DNA of 64,000 bases from Acidobacteriota bacterium (GTDB lineage: Bacteria > Acidobacteriota > UBA6911 > JACOSC01). The notes beneath the pieces are model-generated. The model worked only from the letters and a program-made list of their open reading frames with translations, had not been told where the DNA came from and did not search any database. The first letter of the stretch is position 1; every line of letters begins with the position of its first letter. Positions 9,528 through 19,327 of this stretch are shown one piece after another. The stretch is taken from contig JACOSC010000025.1 in NCBI GenBank assembly GCA_016179055.1, positions 45,586-109,585 on the forward strand, given 5' to 3'. The position numbers and the translations under genes are program-made.

Positions 9528-9596
9528 CGGCCACGAAGAACCCTAGTCATAGATTGATCGGCACTTTCGATGTCCCTTTCGCGTCAACCTTGATAG

Positions 9597-12500
9597 TTAC
9601 GCGGATGGGCGAGCCTCGGCGTACACCGTTGTCGCTACTTTAACCGTCGGCGAGGCCGTCGCGGATTTGGGCTGCACCTTCCAAAACATCGGCGCAAAGT
9701 TATCCCATTGCGACAACACTTCGGCGGCCCGGGCGCTCTGGGTTTGCTTGTGATGACGCTCGATCATACCGCGCATCCGGTCAATCTCTTCGAAATCAGT
9801 GAGGCGCAATACTTCCACGGTCTGTTTATTGCAATGAGACTGAAATCGCTCCGTCTCATCCAAAACGTAGACGGTACCCCCCGTCATCCCGGCCGCAAAG
9901 TTCTTGCCGGTTTCGCCTAGCACCAGAACCGTTCCGCCGGTCATATATTCGCAGCCATGGTCCCCGACACCCTCGACTATGGCCATGGCGCCGCTGTTGC
10001 GGACGGCGAAGCGCTCTCCCGCGCGACCGGCAGCATAGAGTTCGCCGCCGGTGGCGCCGTAGAGTACCGTATTGCCAAGCAAGACATTTTCATGGGAGAC
10101 GAAAGTCGCCTCGGCCGGAGGTCGTATGGCGATGACGCCGCCGGTCATGCTCTTACCCACATAGTCATTGGCCTCGCCGATCAGAACCAGCGTCATGCCG
10201 GGAACGCAGAAGGCGCCGAAGCTCTGGCCGGCGCTGCCGCGGAAATAACACTCGATGGTGTTTTCCGGCAAACCGCGGTTGCCCCAGAGCTGTGCAATCT
10301 CGCCGGCGAGCCGAGCCCCAATCGCGCGATCCGTATTGCGAATTAAGTACTCAAGAAAGATCGGCCGCTTTTCGATAACTGTCGAGCGCGAGTCCATGAC
10401 GAGCCGCTCATTTAGAGGATTTTCGGCGACGCGCGGGGCGGCGTCCGCCAAGCGCCGCGGCGCGTCGTGATCAACCGTGGCCAAGACTTGGCTAAGATTG
10501 ATAGGCGCATAATCACCGGACTTTGGTTCCAGCAGATCCGCACGGCCGACGATCTCCTCCATTGTACGAAATCCCAACGTCGCTAGAATCTCGCGTGTTT
10601 CCCGGGCCACGTATCGCAGGAAATTGATGAGGTGCTCCGGCTTGCCATCAAAGCGGCCGCGCAACTCCTCACGTTGCGTGGCTATGCCTTTCGGGCACGT
10701 ATTCATATGGCACTGACGGGCCATGACGCAGCCCAGCGCTACTACCGCCGCCGCGCCGAAGCCGAACTCCTCGGCGCCCAGCAGCGCGGCGACCACGACA
10801 TCACGGCCGGTCTTGAGTCCGCCATCCACTTGCAGGCGCACGCGGCTGCGCAAGCCGTTCCATCGAAGAATTTGCTGCGCCTCCGCCAATCCCAATTCCC
10901 AGGGGACGCCGACGTTTTTGATCGATCCCAACGGCGACGCTCCCGTCCCGCCATCATAGCCGCTGATCAAAATGGTATCGGCGTGCGCTTTGGCGACACC
11001 GGCGGCAACCGTACCCACTCCGGCTTCCGCAACCAGCTTAACGCTGATGCGCGCCCGTGGATTGACCTGGCGCAAATCGTAAATGAGTTGCGCTAAATCT
11101 TCGATGCTATAAATATCGTGATGCGGCGGCGGAGAAATTAAACTGACGCCGGGCACTGAGTGTCGTATGGCGGCAATCTCGGCGGATACTTTATGACCCG
11201 GCAGTTGCCCGCCCTCGCCCGGCTTGGACCCTTGCGCGATCTTGATCTGCAATTCTTGGGCGGCCATGAGATACTCGGTCGTGACGCCAAACCGCCCCGA
11301 CGCCACTTGCTTGACCGCGCTATTGAGCCGGTCTTCTCCCGATGCGGAGCGAAAACGGCGGGGGTCCTCACCGCCTTCGCCGCTGTTGCTTCGCGCTCCG
11401 ACGCGATTGGCGCCGGCGGCCAGCGTTTCATGGGCTTCTCGACTTAAGGCTCCGTGCGACATCGCCGATGTGACAAAGCGACGGACAATTTCTTCAACGG
11501 GTTCCACTTCGGCTAGCGGTATCGGCGTTCCGGTGCGAAACTGCAAGAGATCGCGCAACGCCGTCGGTGGTCGTTTTTCCACAAGCTCCCGATAAAGCCG
11601 GTATTGTCCCTCATAATCGGATTGGCGAACGGCTTGGTGTAGAGCCTTGAATACCTGCGGATTGAAAGCGTGATACTCGCCATCGGCGCGGAAGCGATAG
11701 ACGCCGGCATCTTCCAGCCGCGTAGAACCGGACTCAAAGGCCGACGCATGGCGGAGGAGAAGTTCCTGTGCCAAATCTTTAAATCCAATTCCGCCGATGC
11801 GAGAAGGAGTGCCGGGAAAACACCGATCGATGATTTCTGCGGAGAGTCCGAGGGCTTCAAAAAGCTGGGCGCCACGATAGCTACTCAACGTAGAAATGCC
11901 CATCTTCGACATGATTTTCAAGAGGCCATTCTCGAGCGCCAGTTTATAATTATGAAGGATGGTGCGAGCCGTAAGGCATTCAACGTCACCGTTAGAAACC
12001 ATGGCTGCCATCGTAGCAAAGGCCAGGTAGGGATAAAGGGCGTTAGCGCCGTAGCCCAGCAAAGCCGCGCAGTGATGTTCCTCAAAAGCGCATCCGGTCT
12101 CGACGACCAGGCTGGCTTGGCCGCGCAAGCCCGAACGAATCATGTGATGGTGGACGGCCCCCACGGCCATAAGCATAGGGATGGGCGCCTGGTCGGGACT
12201 GACGGGACGATCCGTAAGGATCAATATTGAATTCCCTTCTCGTACGGCGGCAGCCGCCGTTTCGCAGAGCGCGCTGATCGCCACGGCAAGGGCTTCGCTC
12301 CCTTCCGAGGCATCAAAAAGACACGGCAACGTCTTGGAGCGGAAAGTGGGACCCGTCAGCGACTGCAGCCATGCTACCTCCGTCCGAGTGAGAATCGGCG
12401 TCTTCAATTTGATACCAGTGGCGTTTTCTTCGCAGTCCACCAGCCATTGTCCCCGGTTGCCCAGGAATGTCGTGAGCGACATGACCAGCTTTTCACGTAA

Positions 12501-14102
12501 GGGATCGATGGGAGGGTTGGTCACTTGAGCGAAGAGCTGCTTGAAATAGGTAAATAGCGATCGCGTTTTCTGAGCGAGCACAGAAAGCGGCGTGTCATCG
12601 CCCATGGAGCCGATGGCCTCTTTGGCCTCGAGGCCCATGGGCTTCATCATACGTTCCAGGTCTTCTGCGGTGTATCCGAAAGTTTTTTGCTGCCTGAGCA
12701 ACTGCTCCGGCAGAAACGACTCGGCTTCGATGTCGTATAGACTCACTTCCACCGGCACCATCCTGCGACGTACCCAATCGCCGTAAGGATTTTCCCCAGC
12801 TAGTTGCGCTTTAATAGCGGAATTATCCAGAATGATACCCTTCTCCATATTCACGGCAATCATTTGACCGGGACCTAGCCGCCCCTTGCTTACCACGCGT
12901 GCTGGATCGATGGGGAAGACGCCGACCTCCGAAGCCAGACTCAGCAGGCCATCGTCGGTAACTTGATACCGAGCCGGCCGCAGGCCATTGCGATCAAGCG
13001 CCGCGCCCACTACGGCGCCGTCACTGAAAATCACCGCCGCCGGTCCATCCCATGGCTCCATAAGGGGAGCATGATAATCGTAAAAGGCTTTGAGATCGGC
13101 GCTCAGGCCGGGAACCGTTTCATAGGCCTCCGGAAACATCATGGCCGCACTGCGCAGTATTGTGCGGTTGGAATGGGTCAGGAATTCTAAAACGTTGTCG
13201 ACGCCGGCCGAGTCGCTGCGCCCCGGCTGCACAATAGGACGTAGTTGATCAGACGCCGCCGCATCCCAAAGGGTCGCCGGTAGATGAGCTTCGCGCCCCG
13301 CCATCCAATGGCGGTTGCCTTTGATCGTATTGATTTCGCCATTATGCGCCACCATGCGAAACGGATGAGCAAGCGACCAATTGGGAAACGTATTGGTGCT
13401 ATAGCGTTGGTGGAAGAGAACCATGGCCGTCTCGAACAGCGGGTCCTGGAGGTCACGATAGAACTCCGGTAGATGCGCCGGCGTCATGAGGCCTTTATAA
13501 ACGATAGTCTTATGTGAGAGTGATGGAATGTAAAACCGCTCTATCGACGACGTTCTCGCTTCAATCGCTTTACGGGTCAGGTATAAGGCTCTTGCGAAGC
13601 CGGCGCCGGACATTCCTTCCGGGCGCGCCAGCAATACTTGCTCGATATACGGTCGCGTGGCGGCCCCTTTGGGGCCGAGGGCAGATAGCTCTACCGGCAC
13701 CTCGCGATAACCAAGCAGTGATAGGTGGTGAATCCGCATAGCGTTCTCGATAGCCGTCCGACAAAACTGCTGCGCTTCCATATCGTCCGGTGGAAGAAAG
13801 AGCATGCCGACGGCTAGGCGGGAAGGATCGATGGCTGCAATCCCTCGCGCAGCCAACGCGGCCGCGAGAATTTTATAAGGCAACTGTGTCAGCACGCCGG
13901 CGCCGTCTCCGGTCTGATCGTCGGCATCCACCGCGCCGCGATGAGCCAAACGATCTAAAGCATGTATCCCCATATCCAGAATCGTACGGCTGGAGTGGCC
14001 GTTAATACTGGCGACGAAACCGACGCCGCAGGCATCATGCTCAAAATCCGGCGAATATAATGGCGGATGAGCACGCTGAAGAGCATCAAACATAATACGC
14101 AA
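9597..14102 (-). CDS. gltB: Glutamate synthase (NADPH) large subunit
   Basis: 1501 aa; N-terminal class II amidotransferase EHDACGVGFVASINGHSS; GDGAGVLTQLP; ISGYDGGTGASPLGSIKNVGVPWELGL; Fe-S region CVMARQCHMNTCPKGIATQ. Confidence 0.97.
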   Translation of the reverse strand: MRIMFDALQRAHPPLYSPDFEHDACGVGFVASINGHSSRTILDMGIHALDRLAHRGAVDADDQTGDGAGVLTQLPYKILAAALAARGIAAIDPSRLAVGMLFLPPDDMEAQQFCRTAIENAMRIHHLSLLGYREVPVELSALGPKGAATRPYIEQVLLARPEGMSGAGFARALYLTRKAIEARTSSIERFYIPSLSHKTIVYKGLMTPAHLPEFYRDLQDPLFETAMVLFHQRYSTNTFPNWSLAHPFRMVAHNGEINTIKGNRHWMAGREAHLPATLWDAAASDQLRPIVQPGRSDSAGVDNVLEFLTHSNRTILRSAAMMFPEAYETVPGLSADLKAFYDYHAPLMEPWDGPAAVIFSDGAVVGAALDRNGLRPARYQVTDDGLLSLASEVGVFPIDPARVVSKGRLGPGQMIAVNMEKGIILDNSAIKAQLAGENPYGDWVRRRMVPVEVSLYDIEAESFLPEQLLRQQKTFGYTAEDLERMMKPMGLEAKEAIGSMGDDTPLSVLAQKTRSLFTYFKQLFAQVTNPPIDPLREKLVMSLTTFLGNRGQWLVDCEENATGIKLKTPILTRTEVAWLQSLTGPTFRSKTLPCLFDASEGSEALAVAISALCETAAAAVREGNSILILTDRPVSPDQAPIPMLMAVGAVHHHMIRSGLRGQASLVVETGCAFEEHHCAALLGYGANALYPYLAFATMAAMVSNGDVECLTARTILHNYKLALENGLLKIMSKMGISTLSSYRGAQLFEALGLSAEIIDRCFPGTPSRIGGIGFKDLAQELLLRHASAFESGSTRLEDAGVYRFRADGEYHAFNPQVFKALHQAVRQSDYEGQYRLYRELVEKRPPTALRDLLQFRTGTPIPLAEVEPVEEIVRRFVTSAMSHGALSREAHETLAAGANRVGARSNSGEGGEDPRRFRSASGEDRLNSAVKQVASGRFGVTTEYLMAAQELQIKIAQGSKPGEGGQLPGHKVSAEIAAIRHSVPGVSLISPPPHHDIYSIEDLAQLIYDLRQVNPRARISVKLVAEAGVGTVAAGVAKAHADTILISGYDGGTGASPLGSIKNVGVPWELGLAEAQQILRWNGLRSRVRLQVDGGLKTGRDVVVAALLGAEEFGFGAAAVVALGCVMARQCHMNTCPKGIATQREELRGRFDGKPEHLINFLRYVARETREILATLGFRTMEEIVGRADLLEPKSGDYAPINLSQVLATVDHDAPRRLADAAPRVAENPLNERLVMDSRSTVIEKRPIFLEYLIRNTDRAIGARLAGEIAQLWGNRGLPENTIECYFRGSAGQSFGAFCVPGMTLVLIGEANDYVGKSMTGGVIAIRPPAEATFVSHENVLLGNTVLYGATGGELYAAGRAGERFAVRNSGAMAIVEGVGDHGCEYMTGGTVLVLGETGKNFAAGMTGGTVYVLDETERFQSHCNKQTVEVLRLTDFEEIDRMRGMIERHHKQTQSARAAEVLSQWDNFAPMFWKVQPKSATASPTVKVATTVYAEARPSA

Positions 14103-14588
14103 TCCTTTCTGAAGTCCTCAGCCCAAATGCTAAGGCGCGGCAAGAGCCCGCGTCGATCACAATTTCGCGCGGAGACACTAAGCCCGCGCCACTAACCAAG
14201 AACCTTCTGTTTATATATGAATTGGCCGCGCCACCCGATGGCCGGCCACGGCGTGCGGCCTTGCTTACGCCATCGCCCTATTTTGGACCGCCGCCCCGCC
14301 TATCCCGATCCGGGGCCTTATACGGCGTAACTATCTTTTACTATAATTGCATAAGATAAGTAAAATAGAATTATTTCATAGATTCGATAAGCAAAACTCA
14401 TAGGAGTGCTATGCAGAATAATCATTATTTGCATCGAGTTTAATTATGGCGCGGGATTATTTCCAGGTATCGGTTGGCAAAGATCTTTACCACTCTGCTA
14501 CCGCATATTAGCCCGTTTGTGCTGAGAATCTTGCCAAAATGGAAAAAGAAATTCTTATGTTATCAGAGTTCACCGAGGGATACGGGTT

Positions 14589-14729
14589 TCATACACTCTT
14601 GCTACGGATACCGTCTTTAGCCGCGGCACTCCTCATAGTAGATTCCAGCAGACCTGGCCCCAGCGTCCGATGCACGTCGATGGCGGCTACGATAATTTGT
14701 TCTGTGATCTTGTTCAAATCCGTTGCAGC
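14589..14729 (-). pseudogene. GxxExxY (PD-(D/E)xK_3) protein remnant
   Basis: ATDLNKITEQIIVAAIDVHRTLGPGLLEST in one frame, continued as IYYEECRG in another: frameshifted N-terminal fragment. Confidence 0.6.
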
Positions 14730-15019
14730 GATTCGCGGCGGGGCGCGAAAACAATCCCAAAGGGATTGCGGAACAAAGCCCAGGGTTAGCCGCGTCCCCG
14801 CGGCCAACCCTGGGAATGCGATACGCATTGGATCCAACCCCCAAGGGGTTGCGGCACGACCGAGGAACCGACGCAACCCCGTTGGGGTTGCTAATGTCCG
14901 CCGATCTTTTCCCAGGGTAGCTCGTGCCTCGCAACCCTGGGCTTGGAGACGGAATCCCGTTGGGATTCTGAAACGGTCAAAATATTTTCAGGAAGTGCCA
15001 TTCAGGCATTTATTCATGC
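14727..15019 (+). repeat. Family D ~293-bp multi-palindrome repeat, copy 1
   Basis: Matches the reverse complement of 25922-26215; contains aatcccaaagggatt, caacccccaaggggttg, caaccccgttggggttg and aatcccgttgggatt. Confidence 0.9.
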
Positions 15020-15472
15020 AGTCTGTTGGGTTCTGGCTCGTCCGGGTTAGGGAGCAAGTTGAAGATCACAGGTGGGGAGACCATACTTTAACCGCTCAAA
15101 ACCTTGCACCGTTATTCAGGTTGTACCCCCCAAATTCATCTTGATTATCCAGAGATAAGCGCTGGTCTGCAATTTGCTAAAGTACCATGTATTGACGTAT
15201 ACCTTGGTATAAATCGTCAATAGGTAATGCTTGAAATTTAAAGGAAGGTTTATTGTAGGAGAAAGGCAATGATAGCGCTCTTAATTATAGGCTATATGGG
15301 AGCATTGTACATGAGGCTTCTTGAGCGGATACGATTGACTTTTACACATCCCTTTCATAAACTTCTATTGGTGGCGATGGGGTCCGCCAGGGAGTGCCCG
15401 CTCCCAAACCGTCCCAGCTAGGACTGATGGCTCCTAAATAATTAGTCACCTTCAAAGAGAAAGGAGCTATGA

Positions 15473-16645
15473 ATGGACCTCTACGTGGGACTGCTGCTGG
15501 CAGTCTTAACCTTTATAGCGAGTTTGCTCTCTATTAAGTTGGGACTTTCGGCAGCCATCATAGAAATCACGCTCGGCGTCATCGCGGGGAATTTTCTTGG
15601 TGTAACACAACTTGACTGGGTAAAATACATTGCCGGCTTCGGCGGAATCCTGCTGACTTTTCTAGCCGGTGCGGAAGTAGACGTGCAAGTTATGCGCGGA
15701 AAGGCCAAGGAAAGTATTCTTATCGGGACACTCTCATTTGCTATACCGTTTCTTGCTACAATGCTACTCTGTCGTTATCTGCTGCATTGGGACTGGCCAC
15801 CGGCGCAAATTGCGGGCCTGGCTCTGAGCACAACATCGTTGGCTGTGGTCTATGCCGTCCTTGTCGAGTCTGGCCTTACGCATACTGAAATCGGCAAGAT
15901 TATCATGGCTAGTACTTTCGTGACGGATTTTGGCACCGCCGCGGGGCTTTCCCTGCTTTTTATTACACCCAACACAAACACCCTCGGGTTCGGAGTTGTC
16001 TCTGTTGGAATCATTGCGCTGGCGCCTCTCGTCATGCCGCATTTTGTTCGCCGCTATGGCGCGCGTGTCATCGAGCCGGAGATTAAGCTCCTCTTTTTAC
16101 TCCTGCTGGCGCTGATGTACTTTGCTCATAAAGGCGCAAGCCATGCCATCTTACCGGCATTTGTGCTAGGTTTGGCGCTCTCGCGGTTATTCCATAGCAA
16201 TCCGGAGCTCCAGCGCAAACTGCGTATCGTTGCCTTTGCTTTCATCACGCCAATTTTCTTTTTAAATGGGGGATTAAATATTTCGTTACCACTGCTCTGG
16301 GCAAATATCAGTCTCTTCCTAATTCTTTTATTTGTGAAACTCATTGCTAAGTTTGTCGGCGTCTACCCGATCTCAAAGTTCTTCCTTCCGCGTGAAGCTA
16401 CCTATACAACGCTGTTGATGAGTACCGGCCTTACGATGGGTACCATCAGTTCGATGTTCGGCTATCAAGCCGGGATTATTAGTCAGGCGCAGTTTTCTGT
16501 ATTAGTAGCGGTCGTGATTGCCAGCGCCATTGTTCCGACGTTTTTGGCCCAACGTTTCTTTCATCCACATCATGCGCTCGAAGCTATAGGTGGCGAGGTT
16601 GACCCGGAACTCCTGGAGAGCAAGAGGTCAAATCCACGCCCATGA
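15473..16645 (+). CDS. Cation:proton antiporter (CPA2 / Kef-NapA type)
   Basis: 390 aa polytopic protein; MDLYVGLLLAVLTFIASLLSIKLGLSAAIIEITLGVIAGN...; RBS aaggagc. Confidence 0.9.
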   Translation: MDLYVGLLLAVLTFIASLLSIKLGLSAAIIEITLGVIAGNFLGVTQLDWVKYIAGFGGILLTFLAGAEVDVQVMRGKAKESILIGTLSFAIPFLATMLLCRYLLHWDWPPAQIAGLALSTTSLAVVYAVLVESGLTHTEIGKIIMASTFVTDFGTAAGLSLLFITPNTNTLGFGVVSVGIIALAPLVMPHFVRRYGARVIEPEIKLLFLLLLALMYFAHKGASHAILPAFVLGLALSRLFHSNPELQRKLRIVAFAFITPIFFLNGGLNISLPLLWANISLFLILLFVKLIAKFVGVYPISKFFLPREATYTTLLMSTGLTMGTISSMFGYQAGIISQAQFSVLVAVVIASAIVPTFLAQRFFHPHHALEAIGGEVDPELLESKRSNPRP

Positions 16646-16843
16646 TCGCAATGAACATATCACTTGCTCCGGAATTAGGCTGACCCCAACCGAGTGCCAC
16701 TCCGTCTTGACTTCGACGTTTCCTCGTATCGAGAAAAAACCATATCAGGTTATGGGTTATCTACGTCCGTTTCAATTATTATGTCGACTTATCTAGGCAA
16801 CGTTATATAGTAACGACGGCTCTCTTAAGGCTGACCGGTATGG

Positions 16844-18361
16844 CTATGGCCGGGTGGACGGCTTTCCCCGATTCGCCATGAGCGCTTCAATTTCCGTAAT
16901 GGTGCGGGGACTGCCGTTGCTCAACAGTTCGTAGGAGGTGTCTGTCACAACGACGTCGTCCTCAATGCGTATACCAATGTCTTTATATTTCTTGAGCGCC
17001 GGTTCGATGGCCGTTAGAAATTTATGTTGCTCGGGATCCTTGCGCAGATTATCCAACGCCGCCTCCCGTATGTAGATTCCCGGCTCAACGGTCAATACCA
17101 TCCCTGGACGAAACGGTTCGTCGCGATCGCCTACGTCATGCACGTTCATTCCCAACCAATGCGAGACGCCGTGGGGAAACCATAGGCGGTACTGTTCACT
17201 GTCCTTGTCCGTGATCAAGCCCACGCGCAGCAGCCCTTCCTTAAGGAGATCGACCGCTCGCTCATGGACATCGGAAATACGCGATCCGACGCGAACCTTG
17301 GTGAGCGCGGCGTCGGCCGCTTGCAGAACAATAGAGTAAATCTCCGCTTGGGCAGAGGTGAATTTTCCATTGACCGGGACCGTGCGCGTGACGTCGGCGC
17401 TGTACTGCTTATACTCGGCCCCAACGTCCATCAAAGCCAGATCGCCATTCTTCATGGCGACGTCGCGTGGAGAATAGTGGAGTACGGTGGCATTGGCGCC
17501 CGATCCCACAATCGGCGGATAGCCATAGCCGCTCGTATTGCTTTTACGGAAGACGTATTCGATGAGCGCGCCGATTTCGAATTCCTTAACGCCGCTGTTT
17601 ATGGCTTTAATCGCCTCGTTGAGCGCGTGATTGGTAACGGTTGTGGCCCGGCGAAGCAAGCTGATTTCATAGGGAGACTTTACCAGCCGTAGCCCGGCCA
17701 GCCATTTCGAAACATCGCGCACCTGAATGCCGAGAAAATTTTCTCGGATACGGTTGGCCAATTTCCACTCTCGATTGGCTTGCCCCCGCAGCCCGGGTCC
17801 ATTCTCCAGAATCAAATACGTCTGCGCTTCTCCCCGATCCAGCGCGGAGAAAAAGGTTTCAAATTCTGTTGAGCGAGCATAGCGGCGAGGTCCAAAATGG
17901 CGACGGCTTAGCGTGGCTTCAAGAAAGCTGTCAAATTGCGCGGTGCTGTGGATGACGCTGATTCCGCTGATTTGGTCCGCTTCCTCACGCGTCAGATTTT
18001 TTCCGAACCAGGTTTCTTTGGAGAGGTCGCGGTCGGGGATAAACAGGATCTCTCGCGCCGAAGAATTGCCCGGGAGGAGGACGAGAGTGACGTCGGGCTG
18101 AGTGATTCCCGTCAGATAATAGAGATTGCTATCCTGGCGATAAAGGTAATCCACGTCGCGCTCATAGTTTTTTACTTCTCCACTGAAGATGACGCACAGG
18201 GCGTTTGGGCCCAGCTTATCCATCAGCGCGGCTCGGCGACGCACGACTTCCTGCCGAAGGGTTTCTCTGTCGCCTTTGTCTTGCGCCATTACGGCCGCCG
18301 CCGGCAGCCCGGCCACGGTCAACAGTAAAATCATGAGTGCTCGACCAACCCAATTCATCAC
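16844..18361 (-). CDS. pepP-like: Xaa-Pro aminopeptidase (M24B), exported
   Basis: Signal peptide; LMDVGAEYKQYSADVTRTVPVNGKF; HGVSHWLGMNVHDVGD; GMVLTVEPGIYI; IRIEDDVVVT. Confidence 0.93.
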   Translation of the reverse strand: MMNWVGRALMILLLTVAGLPAAAVMAQDKGDRETLRQEVVRRRAALMDKLGPNALCVIFSGEVKNYERDVDYLYRQDSNLYYLTGITQPDVTLVLLPGNSSAREILFIPDRDLSKETWFGKNLTREEADQISGISVIHSTAQFDSFLEATLSRRHFGPRRYARSTEFETFFSALDRGEAQTYLILENGPGLRGQANREWKLANRIRENFLGIQVRDVSKWLAGLRLVKSPYEISLLRRATTVTNHALNEAIKAINSGVKEFEIGALIEYVFRKSNTSGYGYPPIVGSGANATVLHYSPRDVAMKNGDLALMDVGAEYKQYSADVTRTVPVNGKFTSAQAEIYSIVLQAADAALTKVRVGSRISDVHERAVDLLKEGLLRVGLITDKDSEQYRLWFPHGVSHWLGMNVHDVGDRDEPFRPGMVLTVEPGIYIREAALDNLRKDPEQHKFLTAIEPALKKYKDIGIRIEDDVVVTDTSYELLSNGSPRTITEIEALMANRGKPSTRP

Positions 18362-18464
18362 GTAGTATCCTCCATAGCCCGTTCGCGGTAGTCGCGTTAT
18401 GCGATCCTATGATTCAGCATTGCTGTCTTCAACACCCGCGCCGGGGTGATCATGAGACGAGATC

Positions 18465-18648
18465 GTAACTGTTCACGGGGGTCGGGGATCGGGCGATATT
18501 ACTTGGATTTCATTTCCAAAGACTTCCGCAATCCGTTACGCATCCGCCCTATAACACAATCTCTAAATTATCATAATTTCTAAGAGTCATCGGCACTACC
18601 GGGCCCATGGTCCCTGAGCCCTGACCCCAGATCGCCGTGAACATTTAC
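18465..18648. mobile_element. Family B MITE-like element, copy 1 (IS66-like ends)
   Basis: Ends GTAACTGTTCAC...GTGAACATTTAC; flanked by identical 8-bp ACGAGATC (18457-18464, 18649-18656); homologous to 20906-21088. Confidence 0.85.
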
Positions 18649-18882
18649 ACGAGATCTTACGCATTTCTTAACACCGCCGCTCATCTATGCTATTTTAGGA
18701 TAGCCAAGTTCTAGGATATCGGCAATAGCAGGTGTACGGATGTTTCCATAGGAGCCGGGGTTGCCACGTGGCGCGCCGCTGCGTGGCACCGTATACTGTG
18801 CGCCAGTGCGGTATTGGTTTTTTCCGTCCTATGGAACTTTATCGCGGCGATCTACGTTGAACTATCCGAACGGAGGTTTGTT

Positions 18883-19221
18883 ATGAAACCCATCAAACCG
18901 CAGGTTGCCTTGATCGTGGCGGTTCTACTGGCCTTATTCCTGGTCTATGAAATCTTCCTAGGCGGCCTAGCCTTTTTGGTCTGGTTCTTTACCAAGTTTC
19001 TGGTAGGCTTTCTCGTATGGCTGTTGGTGGGAGTGGTGCTGGTTAAGTTTTCAAAGCCGTTGGGACGCTCCTATTTCTTCGCCTCGCTTGCGTTGCTGGG
19101 TGTTTACCTCTTTTGGTTGGCGTTGAAGGGGTTTTTCTTCTGGTCAAAAACCTTGATCCTGATCGTACTCGGTGTAGTCGCATTCTATATGGCGGCGCGC
19201 TTGTGGCGACGCATCCTTTGA
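18883..19221 (+). CDS. Small hydrophobic membrane protein
   Basis: MKPIKPQVALIVAVLLALFLVYEIFLGGLAFLVWFF...; several TM segments; RBS cggagg upstream of ATG 18883. Confidence 0.6.
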   Translation: MKPIKPQVALIVAVLLALFLVYEIFLGGLAFLVWFFTKFLVGFLVWLLVGVVLVKFSKPLGRSYFFASLALLGVYLFWLALKGFFFWSKTLILIVLGVVAFYMAARLWRRIL

Positions 19222-19327
19222 TGCGGGCAACTTCATGCCTGGCGGTGGAGCCTCTTACGAGACGCTACGGATTCCCATTCACCGGTGCGGCGTTGGCGTT
19301 GGGACCCCTTCTGCCCGGGCCTCTCTA

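Noticed and set aside
14539-15144. 201-aa plus-strand ORF and overlapping ORFs near 25950-26310
   Set aside because: Translations of the family D repeat (e.g. NPKGIAEQSPGLAASPRPTLGM); shared peptides reflect the repeat, not a gene.
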